Source: Globodera rostochiensis (lineage: Eukaryota > Nematoda > Chromadorea > Rhabditida > Heteroderidae). From it: a DNA stretch of 64,000 bases. The stretch is from contig JAEVLN010000004.1 in NCBI GenBank assembly GCA_018350325.1, positions 434,001 through 498,000 on the forward strand, given 5' to 3'. The position numbers and the translations under genes were made by a program. Positions 45,500 to 57,362 of the stretch are shown one piece after another. How positions within the stretch are numbered: the stretch's first letter is position 1; each line of letters starts with the position of its first letter. The notes under the pieces are model-generated. The model had not been told where the DNA came from. It made no database searches and saw only the letters and a program-made list of their open reading frames with translations.

Positions 45500-48462
45500 T
45501 TAAACATCGATCGAATTGTCTCGGATCACGGATCCACCAGTGCCATCGTTGCGGATACGAATCAGATGGGGCTGGTTGGCCATGTTGGTGGTCATGCTCA
45601 GGTGGTTGTGGTCGTTAGCCGTTGAAGACACTGTGCTGATCTCCGTCTTCGGGAAGGTTTTGCTGAAATGCCAACAAAACAAATAGGCATAAAGTGGGCT
45701 TAAGCTTTTTTTTTTAAAAAACATTTCGAATAAAATTTTTCTAAATTAAATTTAAAAAATATATTTTTTTTAATTTATTAAATAAGAAAAATCGTTTGCT
45801 AAATGAAAAGGGTAAAGAAAATTCAAATATGAAAATGTTTTAAGGCCAAAAATTTAAAACTGTAAATTAAAAATTTAATAAAGTTTTTAACAAAAATTAA
45901 TTTTAGAAAATGTTTATTTAATTGGTAAAAAGCAAAGCCTTAAAAACGTATTAAAGCATAAAATGAATAAGCACCGAAATTAAGAAATTAAAATAATTAG
46001 TTAATCAAAAAAATATAAGTCAAACGAAATGTTTCTTAATTTTTTTAAGTATAAATAAATATCGAATAATGTTTTTGTTTGCCTGTCCATCCGTCGGTGG
46101 TGCTGGTGGTGGTGCTGCGCGTGCATGAATACCACGACGGAGCCGAGCACGCCGAGCAAGCAGGACAGCAAGAAGATGAACACCGAGGCCAGCGAAAGGT
46201 CAAAGGAAAAGCCGCGCATTTGCTGCAATTTAATTTGTTTTGAATAAAAAAAAGCATTTTCACTGATTTTTAAATTTAGAATTTTAAGGAATTTCCCAGC
46301 ATTTTTGAAAATTGAGGGAATGCACCTGGCCAGGGAGGCGGTGGAGGGCCCAGTCGGGCGGAGGTCCCACGACGGTTCCGAACCCGCCGTCGCCTCCCCA
46401 AATTCCGGGTGGGCCGTAGCCTGGCGGTGGATACCATGGGGAAGCTGGAGCACCTCCCTAGAGTAGAGCGGGATCGGGATTTTTAAAAAAACTTTGGGAT
46501 TATAAGTCCGGGATTTTATAATGTAAAAAATGATTTCAAATTCCGGTTAAAAAACTGGGACTAATTGACAAAAAAAACAAAAAAAGATTTGTAAATTTTG
46601 AAAAAAGTAACCCGGGGACCATATAATGGCGAATTTCAGTCCCAAAAAGGAACATTTCAGTCCACAAAAATGACATTTCAATCCAAAAAGATATATTTCA
46701 GTCCCCAAAAGGGACATTTCATAATCCCGATCCCGCAAAGTACACTTGGGGAAAGCCATTGGGTTGGAGCTTAAAAAGGTGTAGTTTTTTTTGTTATAAA
46801 TTTAAAAATTGCAATTTTTGACGTCGTTTGAAAAGTTCGATTTTTTAAAAAATTTGATGGATTCTCTTTTTCTCACCTCATTAACGCGCCATCGTTCGGC
46901 GCTATTTGGAATTTGTGTGTAACGAATTTCGGGACGATTTGCGTTAATGAAAAATATGGTGACACCAATGGCAGAAGAAATAACTTTAAATTTAAAAAAA
47001 AGTTTGAATTTGAAATATTTTACAATTTAAAATAAAAGGTATTTTATTTAAATGCGTTTTAATATACTATAATAATTATTATTTTTATTACAAATTAATT
47101 AAAAGTAAAAGATTTTTTAAAATAAATTAATCATTGATATTAAATAATTAAAAAATAATTTTAAATTTTTTGATAATTAAACAAATAATAAATATACAAG
47201 CCACAAATTCCAACAAAGCAGCCACTGGAGAGCAAAGCCCTAAATTTAAAAACAATTTAATAAAAATTAAATTGTTTTTTTTAATTTTTTGAACCGGTGC
47301 ATAAAACGCAAAGGCACGCAAAAATGGCGAAAACTCCGGCAGTGATCGCAATTAGCAGAAGGATCATGGTGGAGACGTGCCAAGCTAATTTTACGAGAAA
47401 ATCATTTCATTTAATTAAAAATTAATAAAATTTAAATGAATTATATTTTGATTTTTAGTTAATTTTTTAGATTTCCTTATTATTAAATAACATTAATTTG
47501 TTAAGAGATAAATTTAAAAACTCTTAAGAATTTTGATAAAAGTTGAACTTTTTAATAAAATTTAAAAAAAAATTTTTAAATTGCCAACCCAAAAATCTGT
47601 GCTGCGAATAATCGGTCTGGAACAGGCTGCTCATTGCACTGTATCCCGAATTCGAAAGGTACGGGTCGATGCCGGCGCCGCCGCTTCCGTACGAGGGGCC
47701 AATATTCACTGAAAATTTAAAAAAAAAATTTATAAATATTTGCATAAATAAATCTAACAAATTTGGTTCATTTTTCTTTTTTTAATTTTAAATATAAAAT
47801 TTATAAAAAAAAATTGAAATTTACCCCATTTGTATTCGCATTGATCACTTGTCACGCCCCAGTTTAAGTAAGATGATTGTGCTTTAAATTAAGAATTAAA
47901 AATATTTGGTAATTTTTTATTTACATAATAATATTTAAGAATTTTTTTATTGTAATTATTTAATCTTTAATTATAATTTAATTAAAAATTAATAAAAATT
48001 CAAGTTTAATAAAAATATTAGAATCATGATTTAATGTAATATAATAATATTTAAGAATTTATTAATAATATTAATAAATTTATCAAATTTGAGTAGTGAA
48101 TAATATAATTCAAGTTAATATATAATCGTTTTATAATTTAATTAAAAATTAATATAAATATTAAAATTTAATATATAATCTTTAAGAATAATTAAAATAG
48201 AAACCGTAGGGATTTGACCCGCCGCCACCCCTTAGCACACAATCAAGCCAAAGTCCGTGTCGATGCTCTTCTATTGTGCCTTCCGCAACAAGGTAGTCCA
48301 CGTAAAGCCTGAAAAAATGTTTTAAATTCATTTTTTTGCGCAGTTTTCTTGCCAAGACGGAGTTGCGACACCGATCGTAAGCAAAATGACGGCACTGCAA
48401 CAAAGCAACGCGCTGACCAGCAAACTGATCATACGGCACACTCGCAGCGCGGTCCTGTTCAT
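45500..48462 (-). CDS. Claudin/PMP22-like four-pass membrane protein
   Basis: Ten exons in consistent phase: 48353-48462, 48205-48308, 47825-47881, 47589-47708, 47318-47384, 47202-47239, 46877-46983, 46326-46457, 46083-46222, 45500-45662 (1038 nt, 345 aa). First membrane segment LLVSALLCCSAVILLTIGVA, then an extracellular loop with TPSW, HGLWLDCV and a later cysteine, the W...GLW...C...C pattern of claudins; further segments are MILLLIAITAGVFAIF, GCFVGICVISSAIGVTIFFI and SVFIFLLSCLLGVLGSVVVF. The cytoplasmic tail is His/Arg-rich. Claudin-like proteins organise cell contacts or modulate channels. Exon 8 adds a proline/glycine-rich extracellular insert. Three introns use GC donors. The exon 5-6 junction is uncertain. 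The start Met is the first in frame, but the open frame extends upstream. Human-type claudins are about 210-230 aa, so this is long. Confidence 0.7.
46459..46745. mobile_element. MITE-like element in claudin-like intron 7
   Basis: Ends AGCGGGATCGGGATT and AATCCCGATCCCGC are inverted copies; the left outer end TAGAGTAG matches the end of the 31204-31700 element. Inside are short tandem words such as GGACATTTCA. The gene's exon 8 acceptor AG sits exactly at its border. Confidence 0.55.
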
Positions 48463-48804
48463 GCTGAAGCCCGTCAATGTACTGCTTGAACTTGATGGGG
48501 AGAAGCTAGCTGTTGATGCTGCTGCTGCTTTGGTATTTTTTGGCAACAAATTCTCTATAAAATATTTGAAAAATTAAATAAAATTTTCGAACTCGAAAGT
48601 TAAAATTCTTAAATCTAGTATTTTTCACTTTGGCGAATGCGGAGATTAAGCAAGAGAATGGGGATTATTAAGTAAGCTTCAACTTTCACACCGCTGAAAA
48701 CATTGCCGGGGGCAAAATAAACTTTGTGCCTCGGGCAACAAGTGGCCAAATGCCTCGGGGGAAGGGGGGCGGCGCTTGTTTTACCTCTTAAATACCGCTT
48801 AAAC

Positions 48805-48896
48805 CTAAGCTTGCTTCCCGAACCCTCAACATTTTAATTGGGGTTTTTGTTCCCGAACGTTTACGCCCTCGAAGGGTCGGTCGGTGAGCAACCCTA
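48805..48896. mobile_element. Short MITE with 8-bp duplication
   Basis: A 92-bp insertion ending GCAACCCTA flanked by a perfect GCTTAAAC duplication (48797-48804 and 48897-48904). It has the CCCGAAC/GGGTCGG words of the hAT-like family. Confidence 0.6.
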
Positions 48897-48904
48897 GCTT
48901 AAAC

Positions 48905-51900
48905 TAAAAAAAAATTTTTTTTTAAATTTTTATTTCCATATTTAAATAGATATATTTTGTCCCCGACGTCACGGATGCCTCCGACATTTTGAGACTTCTC
49001 ACTTTAAGTATTTCAAAAATCAAGTTTTAAAAGGAGGACACCTATACAACATAGTAATTCTTTTTTCTACAAAACAAATTTTCATGCCTTATTTTAGTGG
49101 ATTGTTGTTTAGTATAAACTTAAGAAATTCAAAAATTTAAAAGAATAAAAATTCCCGCTCAAAAAATATCGGACATTTGTTGGCGTTCTTTATAATAACG
49201 TGAAAATTGGTGTCTAAACGTAATCAATGAAACGAAAACCAGCTGTTTGGTTTGGTCGGCCCCTCGGGGGGGGGATTTAGTTCAATTAGCAAGAAGAAAC
49301 AATTGTTCCGTTTCGATGATTGCCTTATAATAATTGATGAAAAATCAAAAATTAATTAATAATATTTTTTAAATTTATGTTCTTCACAAAATTGAACCGA
49401 AATAAATATATATAAAAATAAATTTTTTTTTTTTATGTTAACTACTATAATGAAAGTTGAAACCCAATTTTTTAAATATTTAAATAAATAGAAGATTATT
49501 TAATTCAGTCGTTTTGAATAAATAAAATAAAATAAATCTTAGCGAATGTGGGAGGAGAAACACGACCTTCTCTTTCATAAGTGGAGGTCGTCATAAAATT
49601 TAAAGCTTTTATATGGCTTAAAATTCGTAATAAAATATGCGGAAAATGTGTGGGGGGAATGCTTTCTTTTATTGGTGCGGTCAGCTTGAAAATTACGTCA
49701 GTTTTAACAGACAAATTCATTTTTGAATTTTTTATTTATTAATAAAATAAAAAATAGTTTCGACAAGAATGACTCAGCCAAAACGAGACTAAACTACCAT
49801 TTAGCCAAACTGAGAGAAAAAGCCGAATCGGCAAAATGACAAAGCACCGACTCGCTCAAAAAGAGACAAAACACCAAAAAGAGAACAAAAAACACCAATT
49901 CAAAAGTATGATTAATTAGCCGAGTTGCCTGATTAATTTCCCAGTTAATAAATTGTTGTTTTATCATATTTTAAGCGAGTCGGCCTTTTGTCCATTTTTG
50001 GAAAATTCTTTTGGTCTACTCGGCCTTTTGTCCATTTTTGAAAAATCTTTTGTCCACTCGGCCTTTTGTAACACCGTTACATGTACATATAATAAAGCCT
50101 GTATTAAACTAAAAATTTTTATCCAACTTTTATGGAATGTCCGAACGGAGAAGAGATTTTGCCCCCCCCCCCCCGGGGGGGGGGGGGGGGGTACAGTGTC
50201 TGAGGGGCCACATAATTCGGACATTTATTGCGCAGAGTTTTGAGGGCCATTAGCCAAACTTTTGGTGTTGGGCCAACGGATTTTTGTGGGACATTGCTGC
50301 CCCTTAGGGGCAAAGAAAGAATGAAAATGGATGAATCAGTGCTGTCAATATTATATATATTTGGCGGGTGAATCATCTGCCCCCCCCCACAACATCCCAT
50401 CGACGGCCATTTGAGAAACCATCAAAATATAGTCAGTCCGTCCGTCGTCATCAGAAGACGATGTGAATGGAAAATTCGCACAAAAATGGGCCCAAAATAA
50501 GGGGTAGAAAATAAAAACGCTTCGGGGGAAATTTTCTAAAAAAAATATTGCCCCCCCTTTATTGGCTGAAAAAAACCCCCACAGAAATTAGTTGATGAAA
50601 TTTGAAAAAGTGAAAGTTTAAATTAGCTATATGTAATGTACGGGAGAATAAAGGACAAATTTACTGAAAACCAAAAAACAACAATTTTTTTCGTTAAGAA
50701 AACCAAAAATTTGTTTGAAACCAAAAAGCCAAGGCATGAAAATGCTTATGTTGGTGAATGGGGGGGGGGGGGGGGAAGACAAAACAAATAAACCAATTAC
50801 GACAATAAAAAAACATTGAGCAAAAAAAGAGCCCCAAATTGTCATGTTGCTGGCAAAGAATTGGATTGATTGTAAAAAGAATACATTTTTTAAGATGTTA
50901 AAAATTATTTGCTTCTGAATTTGGAGTGTTTTAGGTGGACGGTTTGTCGGGGAGGGGACGTCAAAGTAAAATTAAATTCGATCAGAATTCTGAGATTAGG
51001 CGCTTCCGAGAAAAATTAGGAATTTCACTGACCTGTAAAAACTTAATATTATAATTTTAGGCTGAATTTCGCTAAATTTTCGATGCGATCGTATTAATCG
51101 AAAACAACAATGAGCCCCGGAGACAGTTTGATAGAATCTTTTTTTCAAATAAAAATGCCAATTTTGGAAGCTAGCAAACGAATTCTGGCCATCATTCTTC
51201 GGGCCAAGCTTTTCAACCAAACAAAAATTTGTTTAAAAACAAATTTTTGTTTAAAATTCCACGAATTTTCAGAAACTAATTCTTCAACAGCTGATTGATG
51301 ATGTGTGGGGGGAGGGCGTGTGACCATAAATAGGTATAATAAATTCCGTGTTTATTTGCACAACAAAAAAAAAAAGTTTTTGTCTGTCCAAACGCTTTGA
51401 GCCGTCCTTAAATTTGGACGCGGCCGGCCGGCCAAACCGACGGACGGCCGCCGGCGACGGGCGGGGGAAAGGGCAATAAAATCATCGTAAAGCCTTTAAG
51501 AAAATAGTAAATACGTTTTGATTTTCTGAATTCTGCCGGGGCTACAATAAACATGATTTTTGAAGTGTAAAATTTTAAAATTTATTTGTTTTTTAATCAT
51601 TTTTGTTGAAAAATTTCAATGTTAAAAATTTCTGGATTTGTTAAATCAAATTTTCAAAATATAAATATGCGTAAAATGGCAAAAATAAGGAAAATATGCT
51701 CCGAAATTCTCATATGTTAAATTTCGTTTTATTGCATTTTATTAAAAGAATTTTTACTCAAAAAGTGTCAAAATATTTTTAAATAGTCAAAAAAAAAAGA
51801 ACTGACGTAACAAACACCTTTTTGAGCTAATTTCATCGAAACTTACATAATTGGAATCCCAGCCCTAGCAATAGAATTTAAATTATTAAATTATTCTGTG

Positions 51901-53730
51901 GCTTATTTAATTATTTAAATTAACGGTTAATTAAAAAAATTCCAAATTATTTTTGCAAAAATTGGTTTAAATGCCAAAATAAATTTGCACGTTTAAAATG
52001 TTGTTTAACAACTGCAAAAAATTGTTAAGCATTTTTGTAAATTTATTTTAATTTTTATAAATAAAAATACAAAAGATTGCCTGTGACAACAAAACAAACA
52101 AAAAAATTGGTGCGAAATTTGAAGTAAAATTGGGTTAAAAAATGATCAAAAAAAGAGTAAGCGGGCGACACATTTTTTGCTTAAAAGTGATGAAACAAAC
52201 GACGCCAATGCAAAAAGCAAACAAAAAAACATTTTTGATCTAACAAAAATGAGGAGGAGAAGCAAAAGAACGTGGCCAATGTTTACTCAAAATAAGCCGG
52301 AATTAAATTTTCGCAAATTTGGCATAATTTTTAGGTTAATTTTTTAATGAAATTTGGCATTTTTTCTCCTTTTTAACAAGGCTATTTTTTATACAAATTT
52401 AGACTTTTTAAAACAAATTTAAAATAGCAAAAAATTTAATTGCAAAATTTATAAATCTTTTCCATGGCATTTTGTCATAAAGTTGTTTAAATAACCGAAT
52501 TTTGGAAACAAAAACCGGGACCAGATTTCAAAACCAGTTAATTACAATACAAAATCGGCATTTTCCCAGTCAAATTGGGCATTCTGGTCAAGGAATTCTG
52601 TAAATTTTAAACGAAATCATTTTGGCAATGTTTTAGCAATTTTTAATCAAAAAATGGAATACTGTGATTAAAACAAAATTTGTTTGTAATTTTACGCGAA
52701 GAAAACTAAACTGTTATGGCCTACTTGGCCTATGAAAATTGGGTGAAAATGATTTGAATTTCACCAAAAAAAAGCATTTACATTTTCATCTAATTTGGTG
52801 ACCAACCCACCGATCGATCAATTGGAAATATTTTCGCCCTTTTCGTATTCATTTATTTATTCATTCACTCGCGGCAGATAAAGCGAATGGGCGGCGAAGA
52901 AGGCTTTTGTGTCCTGTGATTTTATGCTTTTGTCACGTGCAAAAGATTTTTTTGTTTTAGTGCCAAAATATAATTTAAATTTATTTTGAAAAAATGCCAA
53001 TTTTTGTGGCACTAACAAGAATATTATAGAGCGTATAATGCCAATTGTTTGGCTGAAATGTTCGGGTGCCCAAATAATAATAAATAAAACTATTTTAAAT
53101 TTAGGTATGTGATTATTGAGAAATATATTTTCATTTTAAGTGAATTTTGTGAATACGAGTCTAATTTAGATGAATCCAAGCTTAAGTTAATGGAATTTCG
53201 TGATTTAAACAATGAAAAACGCTTTTATTGTACGAGGGGGGGGGCGCACTCAATTTTAGAGAATTAAATTTCAAAAAAAAAATTGACTTTATACCGAAAT
53301 TTAAAGTGGAAAATGGTTGGTTCTACAGTTCAGCAGACAGACAGAAGACCTTGTGGACTAAAAATGGACAGAACCGAATTGGCTTGGGAAAGTGAATGGA
53401 TGGGTAAATGGATCGAAATGTGGAAAATATTTGTTTTTTTCTGTTTTTTTGCGATTTCCATTAACTTCCCCTCCGGGGGAAAGCGGGCGGTGGTGGCGTC
53501 GACGTTTTGTCCCATCGCATTTGGCTCATTTACATTTTCATCGGTCCACAGTTGGCTGTGTCTTTTGTACATCCGGCTTTTTGTGGCTTCTTGACACATT
53601 TGAATTTGGGTGTCGATCGTATTTTGGCAGCATCAGCACTTATGTCTGTCTGTACACAAAAATCCGCATCCGGACCGAAGGTCGAATTGTCCGAAGGTCG
53701 AAAGTGTTCTAACTTTCTTCAATTAAACTG
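48905..53730. other. Intergenic region, no gene recognised
   Basis: AT-rich. Near 49975-50075 a unit containing CGGCCTTTTGTCCATTTTTG is repeated three times. At 50163-50193 a run of C is followed by a run of G, a perfect palindrome. Near 51420-51470 is a short GC-rich patch with CGGCCGGCC. A G tract lies at 50759-50775. Frames at 53283-53712 remain open but show no splice or family support. Confidence 0.45.
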
Positions 53731-53733
53731 ATT

Positions 53734-53957
53734 AGGTCGAACAATAATACCAAATGAAAGCTCTCAATGAGGAGAAGCAATTAATAAGCAAAAGCTTGCT
53801 TAAAAAAGTTATGGCCAAAAAAGTGAAAAATTCCAAAAATGGCCATTTTGGAGCTTTTCTGGCCATAACTTTTTTCATAATTATCAGATCGCTTAGCTTT
53901 TGCATATTAATTGCTTCTCCTCATCGAGAGCTTTCATTTGGTAAAATGTTCGACCTA
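53734..53957. mobile_element. Foldback element
   Basis: Nearly the whole 224 bp is one hairpin: AGGTCGAACAATAATACCAA at the left and its near-complement ending ATGTTCGACCT at the right, with AGTTATGGCCA and TGGCCATAACT near the centre. The outer flanks also carry GGTCGAA/TTCGACC words (53688 and 53997). It shares central words with the element at 4738-5106. Confidence 0.65.
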
Positions 53958-54429
53958 TTGTAGAAAGGTATAAAGCATTCGGCACTTAAATCCCTTTCGA
54001 CCTTTGGAGTAGCCCAAAAATCGTATGATTTTCGCCAGCAGAAATGACAGCACACTTTTTTCAAATATAAAAAAGCGCCTACGGTAAATTGTGGTCCCGC
54101 GGTTACGGTACAAATTTGAATGAATGGCAGTCGAAATGCCGAAAACGGAACAACAAAATGTCCGCGACGTGCATACGGTTGGTCCTCAAACGTGAAAATC
54201 TCAATTTTCCGTGATTAAAAAATAATATTTGACAATTGTTTTATGAACTCTCAAAAAAAAAGTGTTCTGGATTAGTGAAGTGTCCAAGCTATCCAACCTG
54301 ACACAAATGTCTCGAAGAAGTACTAGACGAGTACTCACTCTTCCAGACTTCAATTTACCTCCCAATACTAGCACAAATGGCTACAACAAAGTTGAAAGCC
54401 AAAAGTACTTACAAAAGAGGATAATATTT

Positions 54430-54540
54430 TTACGAAAATCATTTACAGTCGTCAGAAGGAATCGAACCCAAATGCCTATCAACTGCAGAGAAAGCACAAC
54501 ATAACTAACTACCACTGCGGCACCCATTTGTGCCAAAATT
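54430..54540 (-). repeat. SINE head (tRNA-related), minus strand
   Basis: On the minus strand it contains GCCGCAGTGGTAG, TTATGTTGT and GGGTTCGATTCC, the same order as in the plus-strand copy at 62808-63125. The body of the SINE does not follow, so it is a partial copy. Confidence 0.55.
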
Positions 54541-55414
54541 ATCAAAATGGATTTGTTGTACATAAATAACAAATTTTTATGTTGAAAATGAAAAGTCAAA
54601 TGACATTAGCAAATCACGTTTTTTTTCTTAATCACAAACAACTGTTACTTTAATGCCGATTTGATTTGGGAAGGATATAATTTGTCTTTAAGCAATTAAG
54701 TTAGAAATTTTGTTCATTTTGACTTAAAAATCAGGAACAAAAATTGGTGTAAATTGGTTTGATTTTTAAGACTGGCTCCATGACATTTCACCACCCGGAC
54801 ATTTCACCAACATTTTATTGACAGACATTTCGCCACCTAATCCGACCAATTAATGAGAAATCGAATGGAATGTGGTGAACTGTCTAGGTGATGAAATGTC
54901 CGCTGATGTAATGTCCAGGTGGTGAGTCCATGATAAGTCCAAGATGAAATGTCTGCCGGTGAAAAGTCAGTCCACTACTAAAATGTCATGGTGAAATGTC
55001 TGTTGATGTAATTTCCAGCAGGTGGTGAAATGTCCGTTGATGTAATGTCCAGGTGACGAAATGACCGTTGATGTAATCTCTATTTGTCAAACGTCCAATT
55101 TTGCACTAATGTGTAAAATGTCGTGACACGAAGTCCAAAAATTCAAAAATAAATTTGCCAAGCGATTACGTGTGATTTTACACACGTCAAAAACTTTTGT
55201 GCTTTCTTTGTTCGTTCGTTCATCACTCACATGACAGCAGTTGTCGCTTTTCTCATTTTAATGATGTTCCGAAATGTTTTTCTGTCTATTCCATTTATCT
55301 TCCTATTTAATTATAACCAATCACTTCCCAATGTTTTTCTTTTCATTAAAATTCTCAACAAAGTTTAATGACGTTAATTGAAAACATTCTGGTGCAGGGT
55401 GGAAGAAAACCGAA

Positions 55415-55610
55415 ATTTTTCAAAATTCCCGACCCCCCCCCCCCCACCGAGATGGGGAATAAAACCGATTTTTCAAAATTCCCGACCCCCCCCCCCCACC
55501 GAGATGGGGAATAAAACCGAAATTTTTTAAAATTCCCGACCCCCCCCCCCACCGAGATGGGGAATAAAACCGAAATTTTTCAAAATTCCCGACCCCCCCC
55601 CTCCACCGAT
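55415..55610 (+). repeat. Four-copy tandem repeat, about 55 bp
   Basis: Units contain CACCGAGATGGGGAATAAAA, CCGAAATTTTTCAAAATTCC and a C tract whose length varies between units (about 8-12). Confidence 0.85.
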
Positions 55611-56069
55611 TCTTTTCTTAGGCTTAGGCATTTCAATTAAAAATGAGAAAAAGCGCCTGCTGCTTCCAGTCACATTGTTCCGTTTTTGAACCATAAAAAA
55701 AGTTTTGACTAAAGATCAACCAATTTTCGGGTGGCTACTGGTAATTAAGTAGAGCTCTCCGTTCAAAAATTTTTTTGTTTGATTAATCCCTGAGAAAAAG
55801 ATGCAACATTCAACCAGTTGTTCCATTTTTGACAATTCCATTCTCGACGATATCATCAGATCAGCTGAAAGGAGGGGAGTCATTCATTCTGGAGTGTCTC
55901 GGAATTGAACTTGGAGGACCAAGCCCTGGGTTTTGGTACAAAAAATGCCGGTAATAGTAGACATATGTAGATGGCCCTCCATTTAGAAAAAATAAAAGTT
56001 TTTCAAAGCCGGGAAAAGGAGTTCTAGGGGTTTTCGGGGGGGGGGGGGGGCGTAAAATAGAATCTAACA

Positions 56070-56276
56070 TTTCGACCAATTCCGAATCCCGGACCCAAAT
56101 TCGAAAAATTTTTCAAAGATTTAAAATTTTTCAAAAATCAATGTTGGCCTCAAAATCATTCAAAAACCATAAATCCGATCATTACTTGCTTTGTGCTTTT
56201 CGAATGATTTTGAGGCCAAAAAAATTTTTTTGAAAAAATGTTCGAATTCGGGTTCGGGGTTCGGAATTGATCGAAA
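56070..56276. mobile_element. 207-bp foldback element with 36-bp inverted ends
   Basis: Left end TTTCGACCAATTCCGAATCC and the inverted right end match over 36 bp with about four differences. A second, inner hairpin pairs GGCCTCAAAATCATTC with GAATGATTTTGAGGCC. No coding capacity. Confidence 0.75.
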
Positions 56277-57362
56277 TGGATGCCATATTCGCCCTTTTAA
56301 GCATTTATCGGCAGGGAACTATGACTCCCGACCAAAATTGGGTCACAAATTTGTTTTGAAACAAAACAAAAAATTCAATTCCATCTTTTGCATATAACAC
56401 AAAAACCTGATCAACAACAACACAACCCGACGTTTTGTTGTTCTCGACTGAAGATCGTCAGTTTTCATTCACAAAACGAACCTTAAACGAGAAGAAAATT
56501 GATCTGACTGCTCACCACCGGCAGCAGACTCTCTGCTGCCGGTGTGTGATGACGATGCTGGTGGTGGATGGTACTTTTTCAAAAACGGGGACCCCTCCCC
56601 TCCGCCCGTTTTTTTCATAAACTTTCAAGTTTCTTCTTCTTGCTTTTATTAATAAACTCTTCATTCTTAAGAACAAAGAAAATTTTCAAAAAAATTCTCA
56701 TACACCCAAAATTTCATCCACTAACAAAAAATATGATATTAATCTAAGAAAAAGCCTGCCCGGTTTCAAGTCGGGTTTCCTACCCCTATTAGGCCGGCTA
56801 GGGTTCAGTTTACAAACAGTCATCATATTTTTATTAAAGCAAAAAATATTGTTGTTCAAATGACTTGTATTTTTCGTCTGAATATATTTTTTGCAAATTT
56901 TTTTTGTTTACGTTCAATATTTTGTGCATCTTCGCCATTGTGAGTTAGGTTAGTATATGAAATGTCGTTTTTTTGCTTAGTATATGAAATGTCGCGTGTA
57001 TGAAATGTCATCCTGCCCGATTTGGTCATAATTTGCCTTTTGTTGCTATTTTCTGAATTTCGAAACCATCACAAATTTTTGGTGAATTTTCGACCAAATG
57101 TTAGAATTCAGGGTTCGGTATTCGAATTAGTGAAATATGCTATAATTTCTTAACAATTTTTCTCGGACATACCGAAAAAGCACAAAATCTCTTTAATATC
57201 ACAAATTGAAAACAAAATTTCGATTTTTTTTTATGTACGTTTCTAATTTGCTAACATTCTTTGATGAATCAATTTTGTCACTGATGAGACCAATCATTAT
57301 TTGTGTAGATCAGGCAGACAAGCACTGCTATTAATTCTGTGACCTTTAAGCTTATTATTGTT

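Larger units (their letters stand above)
54541..57362. other. Intergenic region with several tandem and foldback repeats
   Basis: About 54780-55110 holds repeated phrases of the type GAAATGTCCGTTGATGTAAT. About 55415-55610 is a four-copy tandem repeat. 56070-56276 is a foldback element. A poly-G tract ends at 56050. No gene was seen before Beclin exon 1. Confidence 0.45.

Noticed and set aside
50163..50193. C-run/G-run palindrome as a regulatory hairpin
   Set aside because: Homopolymer runs of this kind are common in the window and prone to sequencing error; no neighbouring gene gives it a role.
53283..53731. Overlapping frames of about 75-105 codons on both strands
   Set aside because: No splice sites, domain or signal peptide consistent with a gene; flanked by foldback elements.
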